Shown piece by piece: positions 1 through 9,951 of a stretch of 64,000 nucleotides of DNA. Source of the stretch: Alphaproteobacteria bacterium (lineage in GTDB: Bacteria > Pseudomonadota > Alphaproteobacteria > CAAHEQ01 > UBA3637); NCBI GenBank assembly GCA_017647405.1, contig JAGCKR010000064.1:73988-137987 (forward strand), read 5' to 3'. Below the pieces are notes generated by a model that searched no databases, was not told the origin of the DNA, and saw nothing but the letters and a program-made list of their open reading frames with translations. Numbering within the stretch: position 1 is the stretch's first letter; each line of letters begins with the position of its first letter. The translations under genes and the position numbers were made by a program.

Positions 1-5
1 TAATT

Positions 6-734
6 CTAGCATGCCCCCATCCTTTTTTTATAAATTTCTTCGGCAAGTTCCAATTCTTCTGGTGTGTTCACTCCATGTAATTCTTCTGCATCACCGATAA
101 CAACATCGCGAGACAGACCTTTATTTTTTGCTTTTTTTACGATATCTGTTAAATAGTATTCGCCAGCTGCGTTTTGATTATCAATTTCTTTTAACAGCTC
201 CAATAAATATTTTCCATTTACGCACATTACACCGGAATTGCAAAGTTTTATAGCCCGTTGCAGGTCGGTGGCGTCTTTATATTCGACAATGGCATCTAGA
301 CCGTTTTCGCCCATAATCAGACGGCCATATCTTCTGGGGTCTTCGGGGATGAAGCCTAAAATGGCCACGTCAGTTCCACTTTCGCATTTTGCAATCATTT
401 TTTTTAATGTTTCGGGTAAAAAGAGTGGTTGATCTCCGAATAAGATTAAAACATTTCCTTCGAAAACGCCGATTTCAGATTCGGCTGCTAAAACAGCATG
501 GGCTGTTCCCAATCGATCTGTTTGCACAACGGTTTTAACTGGATGAACTGCATCTTTAACGTTTTGCATATTTGGACCGATAACAACAGTGATATCTTCA
601 ATCCCTGTTTTTTTGACGGAATCCAATAAAATATTAATCATCGGTACATCGCAAATTGTATGTAATACCTTGGGAAGATCCGTTCCCATCCGCTTGCCCA
701 TTCCGGCGCCAAGTATAATTGCTTTTGTTGTCAT
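6..734 (-). CDS. GlmU-like single-domain nucleotidyltransferase
   Basis: The 242-residue protein begins with the sugar-1-phosphate nucleotidyltransferase signature (GAGMGKRMG followed by DLPKVLH), the same arrangement as the uridylyltransferase half of GlmU. FGDQPLF near residue 100 is the metal-binding acidic stretch and the GEYYLTD motif near 190 is also GlmU-like. Full GlmU is about 450 residues with a left-handed beta-helix acetyltransferase; that half is absent and the stop is clean. It probably makes UDP-GlcNAc or a related nucleotide sugar, but the substrate cannot be fixed from sequence. It lies 17 bp downstream of ptsP on the same strand and is probably co-transcribed. Confidence 0.8.
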   Translation of the reverse strand: MTTKAIILGAGMGKRMGTDLPKVLHTICDVPMINILLDSVKKTGIEDITVVIGPNMQNVKDAVHPVKTVVQTDRLGTAHAVLAAESEIGVFEGNVLILFGDQPLFLPETLKKMIAKCESGTDVAILGFIPEDPRRYGRLIMGENGLDAIVEYKDATDLQRAIKLCNSGVMCVNGKYLLELLKEIDNQNAAGEYYLTDIVKKAKNKGLSRDVVIGDAEELHGVNTPEELELAEEIYKKRMGAC

Positions 735-751
735 TTTCTTCCTCTCTTTAT

Positions 752-3022
752 TTAAATTAAAACCCCATGATCCGTTGCGAAAGATTTGAGTAACGTTCTT
801 AAGCTTGCATCGGAATCATTTAAATGATTTTTTAAAAAGTGATTGGCTTCTTGAATGTTTGTTGTTCTGATAACGGCTTTAATGCTTCCTAACGATGCAG
901 GATTCATTGATAAATGAGTGAAACCCAACGCTAAAAGCGCAAAAGCTTCTAATGGACGGGAGGCCATTTCTCCGCAAACAGAACAAGGAATGCCTTTTTT
1001 TTGACAGGCTGTTAAAATTTTTTGAAGCGCTTTTAAAAAAGCGGGAGATAAGCTGTCATATTTATCCCAAATGATGGGGTTTGATCGATCGGTTGCAAAG
1101 AAAAATTGTGCTAAATCATTGGTGCCGATAGAAACAAAATCAACTTCATTTGTAAGTTCATCTAATTGAAATAATAATGAGGGGACTTCAATCATTGTTC
1201 CAATTTGAACAGATGAAGGTAAAAGTCCTTCTTTTTCCTTTTCTCTTTCAAGTTCGGTGTGTAATAAATTTTTAGCTTCTTTTAGTTCATCAATCGTTGT
1301 GATCATTGGGAACATGATGTTTAATTCTCGTCCTGCTCCGGCTTTAATCAGCGCACGTAATTGTGTTTTTAAAATAATGCGTCTGTCAAGTGTAATCCGA
1401 ATGGATCGCCAGCCCATGGCAGGGTTTTCTTCTTTTTTATTTTCAAAATAGGGAAGGATTTTATCTGAGCCGATATCCAGTGTTCTGAAAATAACTTTTT
1501 TATTTCCAACTTCTTTTAAAACGGTTTTATAAATGGAAATTTGTTCTTTTAAATCAGGTAAAGATGTGGCAGACATAAACGGCAGTTCCGTTCGATATAG
1601 ACCAATACCATCATATGAAAAATTTTTGGTGTTTGAAATATCTGCAGCCAGACCCGCATTGATGTTTAGGGAAATATAAGTGCCATCTTTGGTTTCACTT
1701 GGTTGATTTTTAAAAGGTAGATACTGTGCTTGGTGTTGCTTATATGTTTCAAATCGAGCATCAAAATCATCCAATACTTCATCGGATGGATTAATATATA
1801 AAAATCCGTTGACGGCATCAACGGCTAATACATCATCATTTAAAATGCTGGTTGTGATATCTTTAATACCGGAAACAACAGGAATCCCAAGTGATTTGGC
1901 CACAATGGTCATATGCATGGTTTGGGAGCCTTCTTCCAAAACAATGGCTTTGATTTTGTTTAAATCATAATCAAGCAATTCTACTGGCCCCAAATTTTTG
2001 GCAACTAAAATTGTGTTTTTAGCCAGTCTTTTGGAAGATTTTACTTGTTTTTTATTTAAATGGCGTGTAATTCTGCCAGCCAAATCCTGAAAATCATGAA
2101 GGCGTTCCTTAATGTATGGATCGCTCATCATACTCATGCGTTCAGTGATTTCATTTAAAACCTTTTGGATGGCTGCTTCTGCTGTTAATCCCGCCTCAAT
2201 GGCGTTATTGATTTTTTTTGCCCACCCTTTATCCCGAGTGAACATTAAATAGGTTTTAAAAATTTCAGCCTGTTCATGAGTGATATCCGGCAAAAGAAGT
2301 TTTTGTGAGATTTCCTCTTCTACTTTTCTAATGGCGGCAATTAATTTTTTTTGTTCTGCCAGTTTATCTGAAGATAAAATAGAATCAAATTGCATACGTT
2401 TATGAACATAGGCTTTCCCAATGGCAAGCCCAGAAATTAAACAAACGGCATCCAATTTTTTGTGACGTCTGGCACTGGCAACTTTTCCTTCATTATGTGT
2501 TAATAAATTTAAAAGCATGCCACTTAAAATCATAGCAATAATTAAAAGGAAATCGATTTCTTCTTCGCTAAAACGATATTGTTCCTTTTTTTGAACGCTT
2601 AAAACACCAATCAAAATATCTTGATGAATAACGGGAACGGCAGCAAAAGAATTTAAGTTTAATTCTTTTGTTTCCGGTTTATAAACAAATCCTGAATGGC
2701 TCCAAACATTTTCAACTTGAAGGGGCTTTCTTCTTAAAGCAACTTCACCGTTTAACCCTTCGCCAATGCGTAAAAATGTTTCATGAACAGATTTTTTATC
2801 AAGGCCATAGGTTGCATATAATTCAAGAACTTCCCCAGGACGCATCATATAAAAAGTACAGGCATCTGTTTTTAAATGTTGTGCTGTCAGCTTTGTGATT
2901 AGATTAAGCTTTTCTTCCGTTGAAAGATTTTGTTTAACAAGTTTTTTGAATTCACCCAAAACATCTTGAGATTTTTGGTTTTTTTCTTTTTTTCGTTTCA
3001 AGGAATGTTTAATCACGCCCAT
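752..3022 (-). CDS. ptsP: PtsP, phosphoenolpyruvate-protein phosphotransferase (EI-Ntr)
   Basis: A 756-residue cytoplasmic enzyme that autophosphorylates from PEP and passes the phosphate to NPr in the nitrogen-type PTS, a regulatory rather than sugar-transport system. An N-terminal GAF domain (about residues 30-170) is followed by the PEP-utiliser N domain, the phosphohistidine domain with its active-site His near residue 370 (EEGSQTMHMT), and the PEP-binding TIM barrel with NPAMGWRSIR, GTNDLAQFF and the C-terminal GEMASRP. The GAF domain separates EI-Ntr from sugar EI. A promoter sits immediately upstream. A GlmU-like gene follows closely. Confidence 0.93.
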   Translation of the reverse strand: MGVIKHSLKRKKEKNQKSQDVLGEFKKLVKQNLSTEEKLNLITKLTAQHLKTDACTFYMMRPGEVLELYATYGLDKKSVHETFLRIGEGLNGEVALRRKPLQVENVWSHSGFVYKPETKELNLNSFAAVPVIHQDILIGVLSVQKKEQYRFSEEEIDFLLIIAMILSGMLLNLLTHNEGKVASARRHKKLDAVCLISGLAIGKAYVHKRMQFDSILSSDKLAEQKKLIAAIRKVEEEISQKLLLPDITHEQAEIFKTYLMFTRDKGWAKKINNAIEAGLTAEAAIQKVLNEITERMSMMSDPYIKERLHDFQDLAGRITRHLNKKQVKSSKRLAKNTILVAKNLGPVELLDYDLNKIKAIVLEEGSQTMHMTIVAKSLGIPVVSGIKDITTSILNDDVLAVDAVNGFLYINPSDEVLDDFDARFETYKQHQAQYLPFKNQPSETKDGTYISLNINAGLAADISNTKNFSYDGIGLYRTELPFMSATSLPDLKEQISIYKTVLKEVGNKKVIFRTLDIGSDKILPYFENKKEENPAMGWRSIRITLDRRIILKTQLRALIKAGAGRELNIMFPMITTIDELKEAKNLLHTELEREKEKEGLLPSSVQIGTMIEVPSLLFQLDELTNEVDFVSIGTNDLAQFFFATDRSNPIIWDKYDSLSPAFLKALQKILTACQKKGIPCSVCGEMASRPLEAFALLALGFTHLSMNPASLGSIKAVIRTTNIQEANHFLKNHLNDSDASLRTLLKSFATDHGVLI

Positions 3023-3053
3023 CTTTCGCCCTTTTTTTCTTTTTTATAAAAAG

Positions 3054-3082
3054 AGTTTAGAAAATATTCCGTTTCAAGTCAA
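3054..3082 (-). promoter_or_regulatory. Sigma70-type promoter for ptsP
   Basis: On the minus strand TTGACT (3077-3082) and TAAACT (3054-3059) are separated by exactly 17 bp, just upstream of the ptsP start and just after the stop of the preceding hydrolase gene. This suggests ptsP can be transcribed on its own. The call rests on motif match and spacing only. Confidence 0.6.
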
Positions 3083-3087
3083 GAGTT

Positions 3088-3918
3088 TTATTCTTTATTG
3101 CCTAAAACGGCCTCAATAAATCCGTTTTTAGGAAGGTCATGATGACCGGCAGAATCGGAAGAGAAAAAAACTTTTGGATGCGGGGCTTTGTCAAAAAGTT
3201 TTAACCCTTGGTGATAGGGAACAACGGTGTCGTTTTTGCCATGTCCGATGAAAAGCGGGGTGTTGATTTTTTGAATCAGTTTATCCGTTTCAAATTTATC
3301 CGATAATAATAAATTATATGGGAACACTGGGCCAAACATATAACGTGCCATATCAATAATTGAATAAAATGGTGATTCCAAAACAAGGGAGGCAACCGGT
3401 TCTTTTTCTTGCGCCATAAAGCATGCGCCGAATGTTGCCATATATGTTCCAAGAGAGTGGCCGTAAATAATGATATCTTTTGGCTTATAACCTTTGCTTA
3501 ACGCCCACAATAAAGTCGTTTTGGCATCTTGCTCCAAGTTTGATTGATTTAAATCACCTTTAATTCCTCCAAAACCTTCATATTCCGGTAGTAAAAAACC
3601 ATATCCTAGATTGGCAAAATAGGAAAGTTGAGTTGTGTTGCTTGAAAGATTACCTGAGTTGCCATGGAAAAAAACAATCAGTTTTTTTCCTTTTTGGGGC
3701 GCTAAATACCAAGCATAAATTTCTTTTCCATCAGGTAAAAGATAGTTGACTTCCTTGATTTTTTTGATTTTTTCTTGAATTGTTGCAATATCGGCTTTTT
3801 CTTTTGAGGGATGAAAAAGAAACTTTTTTTGAAAGCTATATAAAATAAATGCCGTTAAGACATAAAGCGAAAAAAGAAGTGTTAAAACAAAAAGGGCTTT
3901 AATTAAAATTTCTTTCAT
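3088..3918 (-). CDS. Membrane-anchored alpha/beta hydrolase (BEM46-like)
   Basis: A 276-residue serine hydrolase with one N-terminal membrane segment (about residues 5-28). The fold is shown by the oxyanion strand FFHGNSGN, the nucleophile elbow YGHSLGTY, an acid-containing GHGKNDTVVP and the catalytic His in SAGHHDL. The length and the anchor plus HGNSGN pattern fit the BEM46/ABHD13-type family of uncertain substrate, acting on the membrane with its active site probably outside the cytoplasm. It follows uvrB by 9 bp, so it is likely the last gene of the uvrB transcript. Confidence 0.82.
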   Translation of the reverse strand: MKEILIKALFVLTLLFSLYVLTAFILYSFQKKFLFHPSKEKADIATIQEKIKKIKEVNYLLPDGKEIYAWYLAPQKGKKLIVFFHGNSGNLSSNTTQLSYFANLGYGFLLPEYEGFGGIKGDLNQSNLEQDAKTTLLWALSKGYKPKDIIIYGHSLGTYMATFGACFMAQEKEPVASLVLESPFYSIIDMARYMFGPVFPYNLLLSDKFETDKLIQKINTPLFIGHGKNDTVVPYHQGLKLFDKAPHPKVFFSSDSAGHHDLPKNGFIEAVLGNKE

Positions 3919-3927
3919 TTTATTTCC

Positions 3928-5943
3928 TTATAATTCTTGAACGGCAAGTTGTTCCAATTTTCTTAATTTATCACGCAAGAGGGCTGCTTTTTCAAATTCA
4001 AGAGCTTCGGCAGCAATTTTCATCTGTTTTTTGATTTCTTCAATGCTCATTGGTAGGTCTTTTTCAATATCTTTTACTGCTTTGTTATTCGGCGCACCAA
4101 CCAAATCATTAAAATCTTGAATCAAATCAGGAATCGCTTTTTGAATGCCTTTGGGCTTGATGTTATGTTCTTTATTAAATTCAATTTGTTTTTGACGTCG
4201 GCGATTGGTTTCAGTTAAAGCGGCCTCTATGGATTTTGTGATTTTATCGGCATATAAAATCACTCGTCCGTTTTCATTTCGGGCGGCTCGGCCGATGGTT
4301 TGGATAAGTGATGTAGTTGATCTTAAAAAGCCTTCTTTATCGGCATCCAAAATGGCAACCAACTCTACTTCCGGAATATCAAGCCCTTCTCGAAGCAAGT
4401 TGATGCCAACCAAAACATCAAAAGTTCCCAAACGCAAATCTCGAATGATTTGAATGCGTTCTAAGGTATCAATATCTGAATGTAAATAGCGGACTTTAAC
4501 ATTATTTTCCGTTAAATAATCTGTTAAATCCTCAGCCATTTTTTTTGTAAGAGTTGTAACCAAAACACGACCGCCCTTGGATGCAATAGCTTTTGCTTCA
4601 TGCATTAAATCATCTACTTGTGTAGAGACAGGTCGAACAAAACATTCCGGATCCAATAAACCTGTTGGTCGGATAATTTGCTCTGTAAAAACACCTTTTG
4701 TTTGTTCAAGTTCAAACGGTCCAGGTGTGGCGGAAACAAAAATTGTTTTGGGTCTCATTTGATCCCATTCTTCAAATTTTAAAGGACGGTTATCCATGCA
4801 ACTGGGCAAACGAAAGCCATATTCAGATAAAACGGATTTTCTGGCAAAGTCTCCGCGATACATGGCACCGATTTGTGGAATGGTTACATGACTTTCATCA
4901 ATAAAAATAAGAGCATCATCTGGCAGGTATTCAAATAATGTTGGTGGTGCTTCGCCTTTTTTTCTTCCTGTTAAATGACGCGAATAATTTTCAATTCCTT
5001 TGCATGAGCCGGTGGCTTCCAACATTTCAAGATCATATCTTGTTCGGGAAGAAAGGCGTTCTGCTTCTAAAAGTTTGGAATTTTCTTTAAAAAAGGAGAG
5101 TGTTGTATTAAGTTCTTCTTTAATGGTTTTAATCGCTTGAGAAAGCGCCGGACGTGGTGTGACATAGTGACTCGCCGGGAAAACAGTGATTTCATTAAGT
5201 TCCAACTTTTTTTTGCCGGTAAGTGGATCAAATTCAAAAATAGATTCAATTTCGTCGCCAAAAAAAGAAATACGCCAGGCTAAATCTTCATAGTGGGATG
5301 GAAAAATATCTAACACATCCCCATTTTGACGAAAACAGGTGCGTTCAAAAGCAATGTCATTTCTTTTATATTGAAGTTCAACCAGTTTTTTACTGAGTTC
5401 ATTAAGGTCAACTTCTTCTCCTTTTTTAAGCGAAAATGCCATAGATGAATAAGATTCGGCTGAACCTAAACCATAAATACAAGAAACGGATGAAACGATA
5501 ATTACATCTCTTCTTTCCAAAATATGGCGTGTAGCTGCATGGCGCAAGCGGTCAATTTGCTCATTAATAGCAGAATCTTTTTCAATAAATGTATCCGTTT
5601 TTGGAATATAAGCTTCTGGTTGATAATAATCGTAATAAGAAACAAAATATTCTACCGCATTATTTGGGAAAAAAGTTTTCATTTCGGCATAAAGTTGGGC
5701 TGCCAATGTTTTGTTATGTGCTAAAATAAGGGTAGGGCGTTGCATTTTTTGGATGATATTTGCCATCGTGAATGTTTTCCCCGAACCGGTGATGCCTAAC
5801 AAAACCTGATTTTTTTCTTCTCTTTGTAAGCCTTCAACAAGTTCCTGAATGGCCTGTGGTTGATCGCCGGACGGTTGGAACTTGGAAACTAATTCAAATC
5901 CGGCATCGCCGGTTAATTCGGGTTTGTTATAAAGGGGAATCAT
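3928..5943 (-). CDS. uvrB: UvrB, excinuclease ABC subunit B
   Basis: A 671-residue damage-verification subunit of nucleotide excision repair, working with UvrA and UvrC on DNA. Visible are the Walker A motif GITGSGKT near residue 50, the beta-hairpin region [12 protein letters not shown] near 100, the SATPGPFE and QTIGRAARN helicase motifs, and a C-terminal UVR domain (about 630-665) for UvrC contact. The length is normal. It sits between a membrane protein gene (13 bp gap) and a hydrolase gene (9 bp gap), apparently in one operon. No LexA-type site was recognised. Confidence 0.97.
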   Translation of the reverse strand: MIPLYNKPELTGDAGFELVSKFQPSGDQPQAIQELVEGLQREEKNQVLLGITGSGKTFTMANIIQKMQRPTLILAHNKTLAAQLYAEMKTFFPNNAVEYFVSYYDYYQPEAYIPKTDTFIEKDSAINEQIDRLRHAATRHILERRDVIIVSSVSCIYGLGSAESYSSMAFSLKKGEEVDLNELSKKLVELQYKRNDIAFERTCFRQNGDVLDIFPSHYEDLAWRISFFGDEIESIFEFDPLTGKKKLELNEITVFPASHYVTPRPALSQAIKTIKEELNTTLSFFKENSKLLEAERLSSRTRYDLEMLEATGSCKGIENYSRHLTGRKKGEAPPTLFEYLPDDALIFIDESHVTIPQIGAMYRGDFARKSVLSEYGFRLPSCMDNRPLKFEEWDQMRPKTIFVSATPGPFELEQTKGVFTEQIIRPTGLLDPECFVRPVSTQVDDLMHEAKAIASKGGRVLVTTLTKKMAEDLTDYLTENNVKVRYLHSDIDTLERIQIIRDLRLGTFDVLVGINLLREGLDIPEVELVAILDADKEGFLRSTTSLIQTIGRAARNENGRVILYADKITKSIEAALTETNRRRQKQIEFNKEHNIKPKGIQKAIPDLIQDFNDLVGAPNNKAVKDIEKDLPMSIEEIKKQMKIAAEALEFEKAALLRDKLRKLEQLAVQEL

Positions 5944-5956
5944 AAAGGTATCCTTT

Positions 5957-7069
5957 TTATTTTTTCTTCTTTTTGGTTGATGCCTTTTGTTTTGTTTCGT
6001 TTATTTCTTTTGAAAGCGAATTTAACTCGGTTTTAATATCTTTAAAAAGGTTTTTAAATTCTTTTTTTTCTTGTCCCCATGAAGAAAAAACAATATATGA
6101 ATTTAAAAGCAAAATAGCAGTAACAATTAGAATAACTAAAAGGTGATTTTGACTATCTAATCCTGAATTTTTGCCTGCTATATAAATGAATACAAATCCA
6201 AGACCGGCAAAGAAAAAGCATGTCCAAAAAAGTTTTTTAACTGCTTTGGTTACATGTTTACCTGTTGTATAGGCCTTTTCAATTAAAAAAGGTGTTGTGA
6301 GCGGTAAGAATTTTTTTTCTTTAATGAAGTTAATGCAAAATGCTAAAATAATTTCCATGAGTGGAAATGCAATAAAAATAGGAATGATTTTTGCATATCC
6401 TAATGCACCTAAATAAACACCGAAATATCCAGATAAGTAAGCAAGAAAAAAGCTGAGCGTTGAGCCAAACCACATCACGTTTTGTTTTTTCAAGATCAGT
6501 GAGCTGACGCCGAACAGTCCTAAAGTGGAAAAACAAAGAATTGAAAAACTTGGGTCAAAAAGCATGAAAAAAGGAGAGCACATAAAAGCAATGATGATCA
6601 TCAACGCTGAAAAGGCTGAAAAAGAAAAGAAGGGGACCCGATCTAATTTTTGCATCATGAAAATAAAAAGAGTCCAAAAACAGATGGCAACTATTTTTGA
6701 TAAAACTTCAACGCAAGTAAAATCTTGAACATGGGCGCTGTTCGGCAATAAAAAAACGCCGAAGAAACAAAAAATAATTGTTGTTAAAACAGAAAGTTTT
6801 GGATTTTTTTTGACCCGATAAAATAAAAAACTGCCCGTTAAAGCCATTAAGGCAACAAGGGCAGGTACATAAGTGATTGCGGGTTCCAAAATAAAACCTG
6901 TTAAACAACCGCCGACAACCAATGTGCCGATTAAAAGTGAAACATAATTTAAAAAATCGGCAACAGAAATGTCTTTATTTTTTTTAAGTATGAGGAGGGG
7001 AAAAATCAATTTGATTGAAGCGATTAAAACTAATAATTCAACTAAAAAAATGCCAAGTTCAAATTGCAT
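5957..7069 (-). CDS. Multi-pass membrane protein of unknown function
   Basis: A 370-residue protein I do not recognise. About eleven hydrophobic segments span residues 5-325, followed by a charged C-terminal tail (about 330-370) that looks like a short coiled coil and ends in a lysine run. No transporter signature, catalytic motif or signal peptide cleavage site is apparent. It starts after a strong ribosome binding site (GGGGGAT) and lies between infA (39 bp gap) and uvrB (13 bp gap) on the same strand, so expression is probably linked to both. Its location in the inner membrane is an inference from hydrophobicity. Confidence 0.75.
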   Translation of the reverse strand: MQFELGIFLVELLVLIASIKLIFPLLILKKNKDISVADFLNYVSLLIGTLVVGGCLTGFILEPAITYVPALVALMALTGSFLFYRVKKNPKLSVLTTIIFCFFGVFLLPNSAHVQDFTCVEVLSKIVAICFWTLFIFMMQKLDRVPFFSFSAFSALMIIIAFMCSPFFMLFDPSFSILCFSTLGLFGVSSLILKKQNVMWFGSTLSFFLAYLSGYFGVYLGALGYAKIIPIFIAFPLMEIILAFCINFIKEKKFLPLTTPFLIEKAYTTGKHVTKAVKKLFWTCFFFAGLGFVFIYIAGKNSGLDSQNHLLVILIVTAILLLNSYIVFSSWGQEKKEFKNLFKDIKTELNSLSKEINETKQKASTKKKKK

Positions 7070-7108
7070 ACTTATCCCCCTTATTAAAAAATAAGTTGTT
7101 AACTGATA

Positions 7109-7330
7109 TTAAGCTTTGTGTCTAAACGCAATGCGACCTTTGGAAAGATCATACGGTGTCATTTCAATTTCAACTTTGTCACCGACCATCACACGAATGC
7201 GGAATTTGCGCATTTTACCGGATGTGTGAGCAATAATTTCATGACCGTTTTCAAGCGTTACCCGAAAAGTTGCGTTTGGTAAAGCTTCCGTAACAGTTCC
7301 CGTAAATTGCAAAACTTCTTCTTTTGCCAT
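7109..7330 (-). CDS. infA: Translation initiation factor IF-1
   Basis: A 73-residue single S1/OB-fold protein that binds the ribosomal A site during initiation. The sequence matches the family end to end: [12 protein letters not shown] start, [14 protein letters not shown] centre, [18 protein letters not shown] near the C-terminus. The AGGAG ribosome binding site is well placed and a consensus-like promoter lies directly upstream. The length is normal. Confidence 0.97.
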   Translation of the reverse strand: MAKEEVLQFTGTVTEALPNATFRVTLENGHEIIAHTSGKMRKFRIRVMVGDKVEIEMTPYDLSKGRIAFRHKA

Positions 7331-7363
7331 AAAAAAAACTCCTAAAAATTGATAAACGAGGAT

Positions 7364-7392
7364 ATTATATTTTGTTTTTTTTAAAAAATCAA
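7364..7392 (-). promoter_or_regulatory. Sigma70-type promoter for infA
   Basis: Minus-strand TTGATT (7387-7392) and TATAAT (7364-7369) are 17 bp apart, about 35 bp upstream of the infA start. The -10 is a perfect consensus. Confidence 0.68.
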
Positions 7393-7469
7393 GAAAAAAT
7401 GCTTAATAATCAACTAAATTGATAATATTTTTAACTGTCAATTTCTTCTAGATATGCAAAAATAAATTT

Positions 7470-9779
7470 TTAGGCATTTCTTTGATTGGAAAACGAAATA
7501 TAATAACCTTGGTTTTTATTTTGTTGTGTGGCGATTTTTTCTTTTTTCAAATCACCACTCTTGCTTTTTAGATTGCGAGAGGCAACATCTTTCAAAACAC
7601 CTTTTGAAGTATCCGTTGTGAAAGAAAATAACTCTTCAGGAACAGAACTTGTATCTGTTATTCCTTCTGTATTTAAATAACCAGTCAATTTTTTTGGCTT
7701 CCATTTCCAATGTGAAAGTTTGAATTCCTCTTCAAAAGAGATATTCCCATCAATGATAACACCACTTAAATCAGGTAGTTCATCCCCATATTCTGTGTCG
7801 CAATTTATTAAAATATTTTGTTTGACAACAAAATTTTCTGGCAAGTTAAAGAAGTTATAAATGCGTCCTTTTTGTTGAAATAAAGGATACATAAATTGAA
7901 GTTTAGGATTGTTATTAGAAAGAGCAAAACCTTCTTTTGGAATTTTAAAATCTTTGCTTGCGTGACATAAAATATCACCTCCCACCTTAGGCAATTCATC
8001 CAACATATTTAAATTGGTAAGAGAAAACGAAAAATCCCCACCAATTTTTTTAGGACACCCAATTAAACTTTTAAGGTTTTTAGCTCCCACAATACAAAAG
8101 GAATCTTTAACAATTGTATTTTCAGCTTCTAATCTTTTTAAATTTTTGCAATTTTCAGCAGAAAATGAACCAACTTTTTTTGCTAATCCTTTTAAAGTGA
8201 CAAGTTCGGGGCAGTAATCAACGTTATACTCATCCCCAACCCATTTTGGACCTCCCTCTAGCGATTTAATGAGTGTTAAACTAGCATTAAAATTATAAGA
8301 AACAACTGAAGGTGAATTTTTCAAACTCTCAAGAGGATTGTTGTAACAATAGAAATGTGGCACGATATAGTTTGAAAAGTTTGGTAATGTTTTTAATTTT
8401 AAATCACATAAAATAATACTTTCTTGAATAACAAGCGAAGTATTTCGTTTTTCAACATTGATATCATATTTGTCCAACCAACTTTCCACATCCGTGTTTT
8501 GTATTGCACAACGCCATGTTGGAGAATAAAATTGATGTGGTTGCCTGTAAAAAGGCTCATTTTCATTTCTGTTGTCAAAAACTTCTTCGGATATTTTTGA
8601 AACGATATCTTTAAATTCAAATGAAAAACGTCCATAAATATTGTCTTGATTATAAAAAACATGAGTTGAGTCATTTGCTCCATAAAATGGTTTTAAAAGA
8701 ATTCTTGAAATTGCTTTATAAGGATTTTTTGAATTATATCCATAGGCAACAATTGCTCCCCTTCCAATATAAGAAGGCATATAACCATACTCACCGCAAC
8801 CATCATCTACAGGCTCCATGCAAGACCACCAGTCAACATAACCAGACATATTGGCAATATCATAAGCTTTTTTTGAAAACATAATCAAATCAATAGGTGC
8901 TTCTTCTTTGCTTTCAAAATCTTTTCTATCCCTTTCTGCTTCAAATTGATATTTTTTAAAAGTATCTGATAGTTCATTTATTTCATTTGTTAACAGAGTT
9001 ATTAAATCATTCAAAGAATCCTCTTTGGATAATTGACTCATTTTATCTTTTAATACGTAAAAAACAAATGGATTAACCTTTATTTTCTTTTTTGGTGCAA
9101 CAGAAGTATCTTTTTGATATTGTATAGCCCCCTCTTTTTGATTGTTGACTTCAAAAACAATAGTGGATAAATTTTTGGTCTCAAATTCGGAAAGTTGTTT
9201 TTTTGTGCGTTCAAATGCTTTGATTTGTTGCATTAAAAAACGACCAGCAGATATGGAGTTATTGTTTTGCCCTTTATCCAACCTTTCCAATACCATTTTA
9301 TGGGTGTCAGGTAAAATCTCATTGTATTTTTGCATAAACTGATTAAAAATAGAAGTTAATGTGCCTTGTTCATCTATTTTGAAAAACACTCTTTCAGTAT
9401 CATTAAAACACGCTGGATAATAAGGATTTACGTTATCTCTTAGATTTAATCCATAGTCAATTGCATCTTCTATTTCATCTTTATAAATATCCCACTCTTT
9501 TTTTATTTTTATTGCTTTTTCTTCAATATTCTCATTATTGTTAAACGCATCAAAAATCTCTTTTATTCCAGAAAATGTTTTCATTTTATTTCTGTTAAAA
9601 AGATGCGAAGAAATCAATAAATCATAGATTACTTTTACAAGATTATTCTGATCTTTTTTAGAAACATCAGAACGTGATTGGCAAAAATTTTTCACATACA
9701 ACTTGGCATTTTCTTTCAACTCTTGATGAAAGGAAGAAAAAAGTTGTTCAGATTCTTGGTTGTTTAACAGTTGATACAT
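7470..9779 (-). CDS. Unknown 769-residue protein with leucine-rich-like repeats
   Basis: I do not recognise this protein. Residues 1-300 are helical and charged with no known motif. A Trp/Cys-containing block around 315-390 starts with WWSCMEP and continues with a GAIVAYGYNSKNP stretch. Residues about 455-620 form irregular repeats of the type C.NL.L....KK.GGDF, which resemble leucine-rich repeats common in phage and gut-bacterial surface or tail proteins. There is no signal peptide. The start is the ATG at 9779, because an earlier in-frame ATG at 9803 leaves a perfect GGAGGG ribosome binding site (9786-9791) inside the reading frame. The promoter matches consensus exactly and the gene is monocistronic. 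Possible phage-derived or accessory gene. Confidence 0.72.
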   Translation of the reverse strand: MYQLLNNQESEQLFSSFHQELKENAKLYVKNFCQSRSDVSKKDQNNLVKVIYDLLISSHLFNRNKMKTFSGIKEIFDAFNNNENIEEKAIKIKKEWDIYKDEIEDAIDYGLNLRDNVNPYYPACFNDTERVFFKIDEQGTLTSIFNQFMQKYNEILPDTHKMVLERLDKGQNNNSISAGRFLMQQIKAFERTKKQLSEFETKNLSTIVFEVNNQKEGAIQYQKDTSVAPKKKIKVNPFVFYVLKDKMSQLSKEDSLNDLITLLTNEINELSDTFKKYQFEAERDRKDFESKEEAPIDLIMFSKKAYDIANMSGYVDWWSCMEPVDDGCGEYGYMPSYIGRGAIVAYGYNSKNPYKAISRILLKPFYGANDSTHVFYNQDNIYGRFSFEFKDIVSKISEEVFDNRNENEPFYRQPHQFYSPTWRCAIQNTDVESWLDKYDINVEKRNTSLVIQESIILCDLKLKTLPNFSNYIVPHFYCYNNPLESLKNSPSVVSYNFNASLTLIKSLEGGPKWVGDEYNVDYCPELVTLKGLAKKVGSFSAENCKNLKRLEAENTIVKDSFCIVGAKNLKSLIGCPKKIGGDFSFSLTNLNMLDELPKVGGDILCHASKDFKIPKEGFALSNNNPKLQFMYPLFQQKGRIYNFFNLPENFVVKQNILINCDTEYGDELPDLSGVIIDGNISFEEEFKLSHWKWKPKKLTGYLNTEGITDTSSVPEELFSFTTDTSKGVLKDVASRNLKSKSGDLKKEKIATQQNKNQGYYISFSNQRNA

Positions 9780-9812
9780 TGATATCCCTCCGTAATTTTG
9801 CATGATTTTTAA

Positions 9813-9841
9813 ATTATATCATAAAATTGGAAATTTGTCAA
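9813..9841 (-). promoter_or_regulatory. Perfect-consensus sigma70 promoter
   Basis: Minus-strand TTGACA (9836-9841) and TATAAT (9813-9818) are separated by 17 bp, the ideal arrangement. It drives the unknown 769-residue gene and implies strong transcription unless an unseen repressor acts. Confidence 0.78.
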
Positions 9842-9887
9842 TATTTTCAGAATAAGTGCTAAATTTTTAAAGCTTTAATAAATTAAC

Positions 9888-9916
9888 TTGATTATTTTGG
9901 AATTTATTGGTATAAG
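9888..9916 (+). promoter_or_regulatory. Sigma70-type promoter for ettA
   Basis: TTGATT (9888-9893) and TATAAG (9911-9916) are 17 bp apart, 35 bp upstream of the ettA start. It is back to back with the promoter of the divergent unknown gene. Confidence 0.6.
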
Positions 9917-9951
9917 TGCATAAATTTTAACAAAAAAGAAAGGATGAATAG

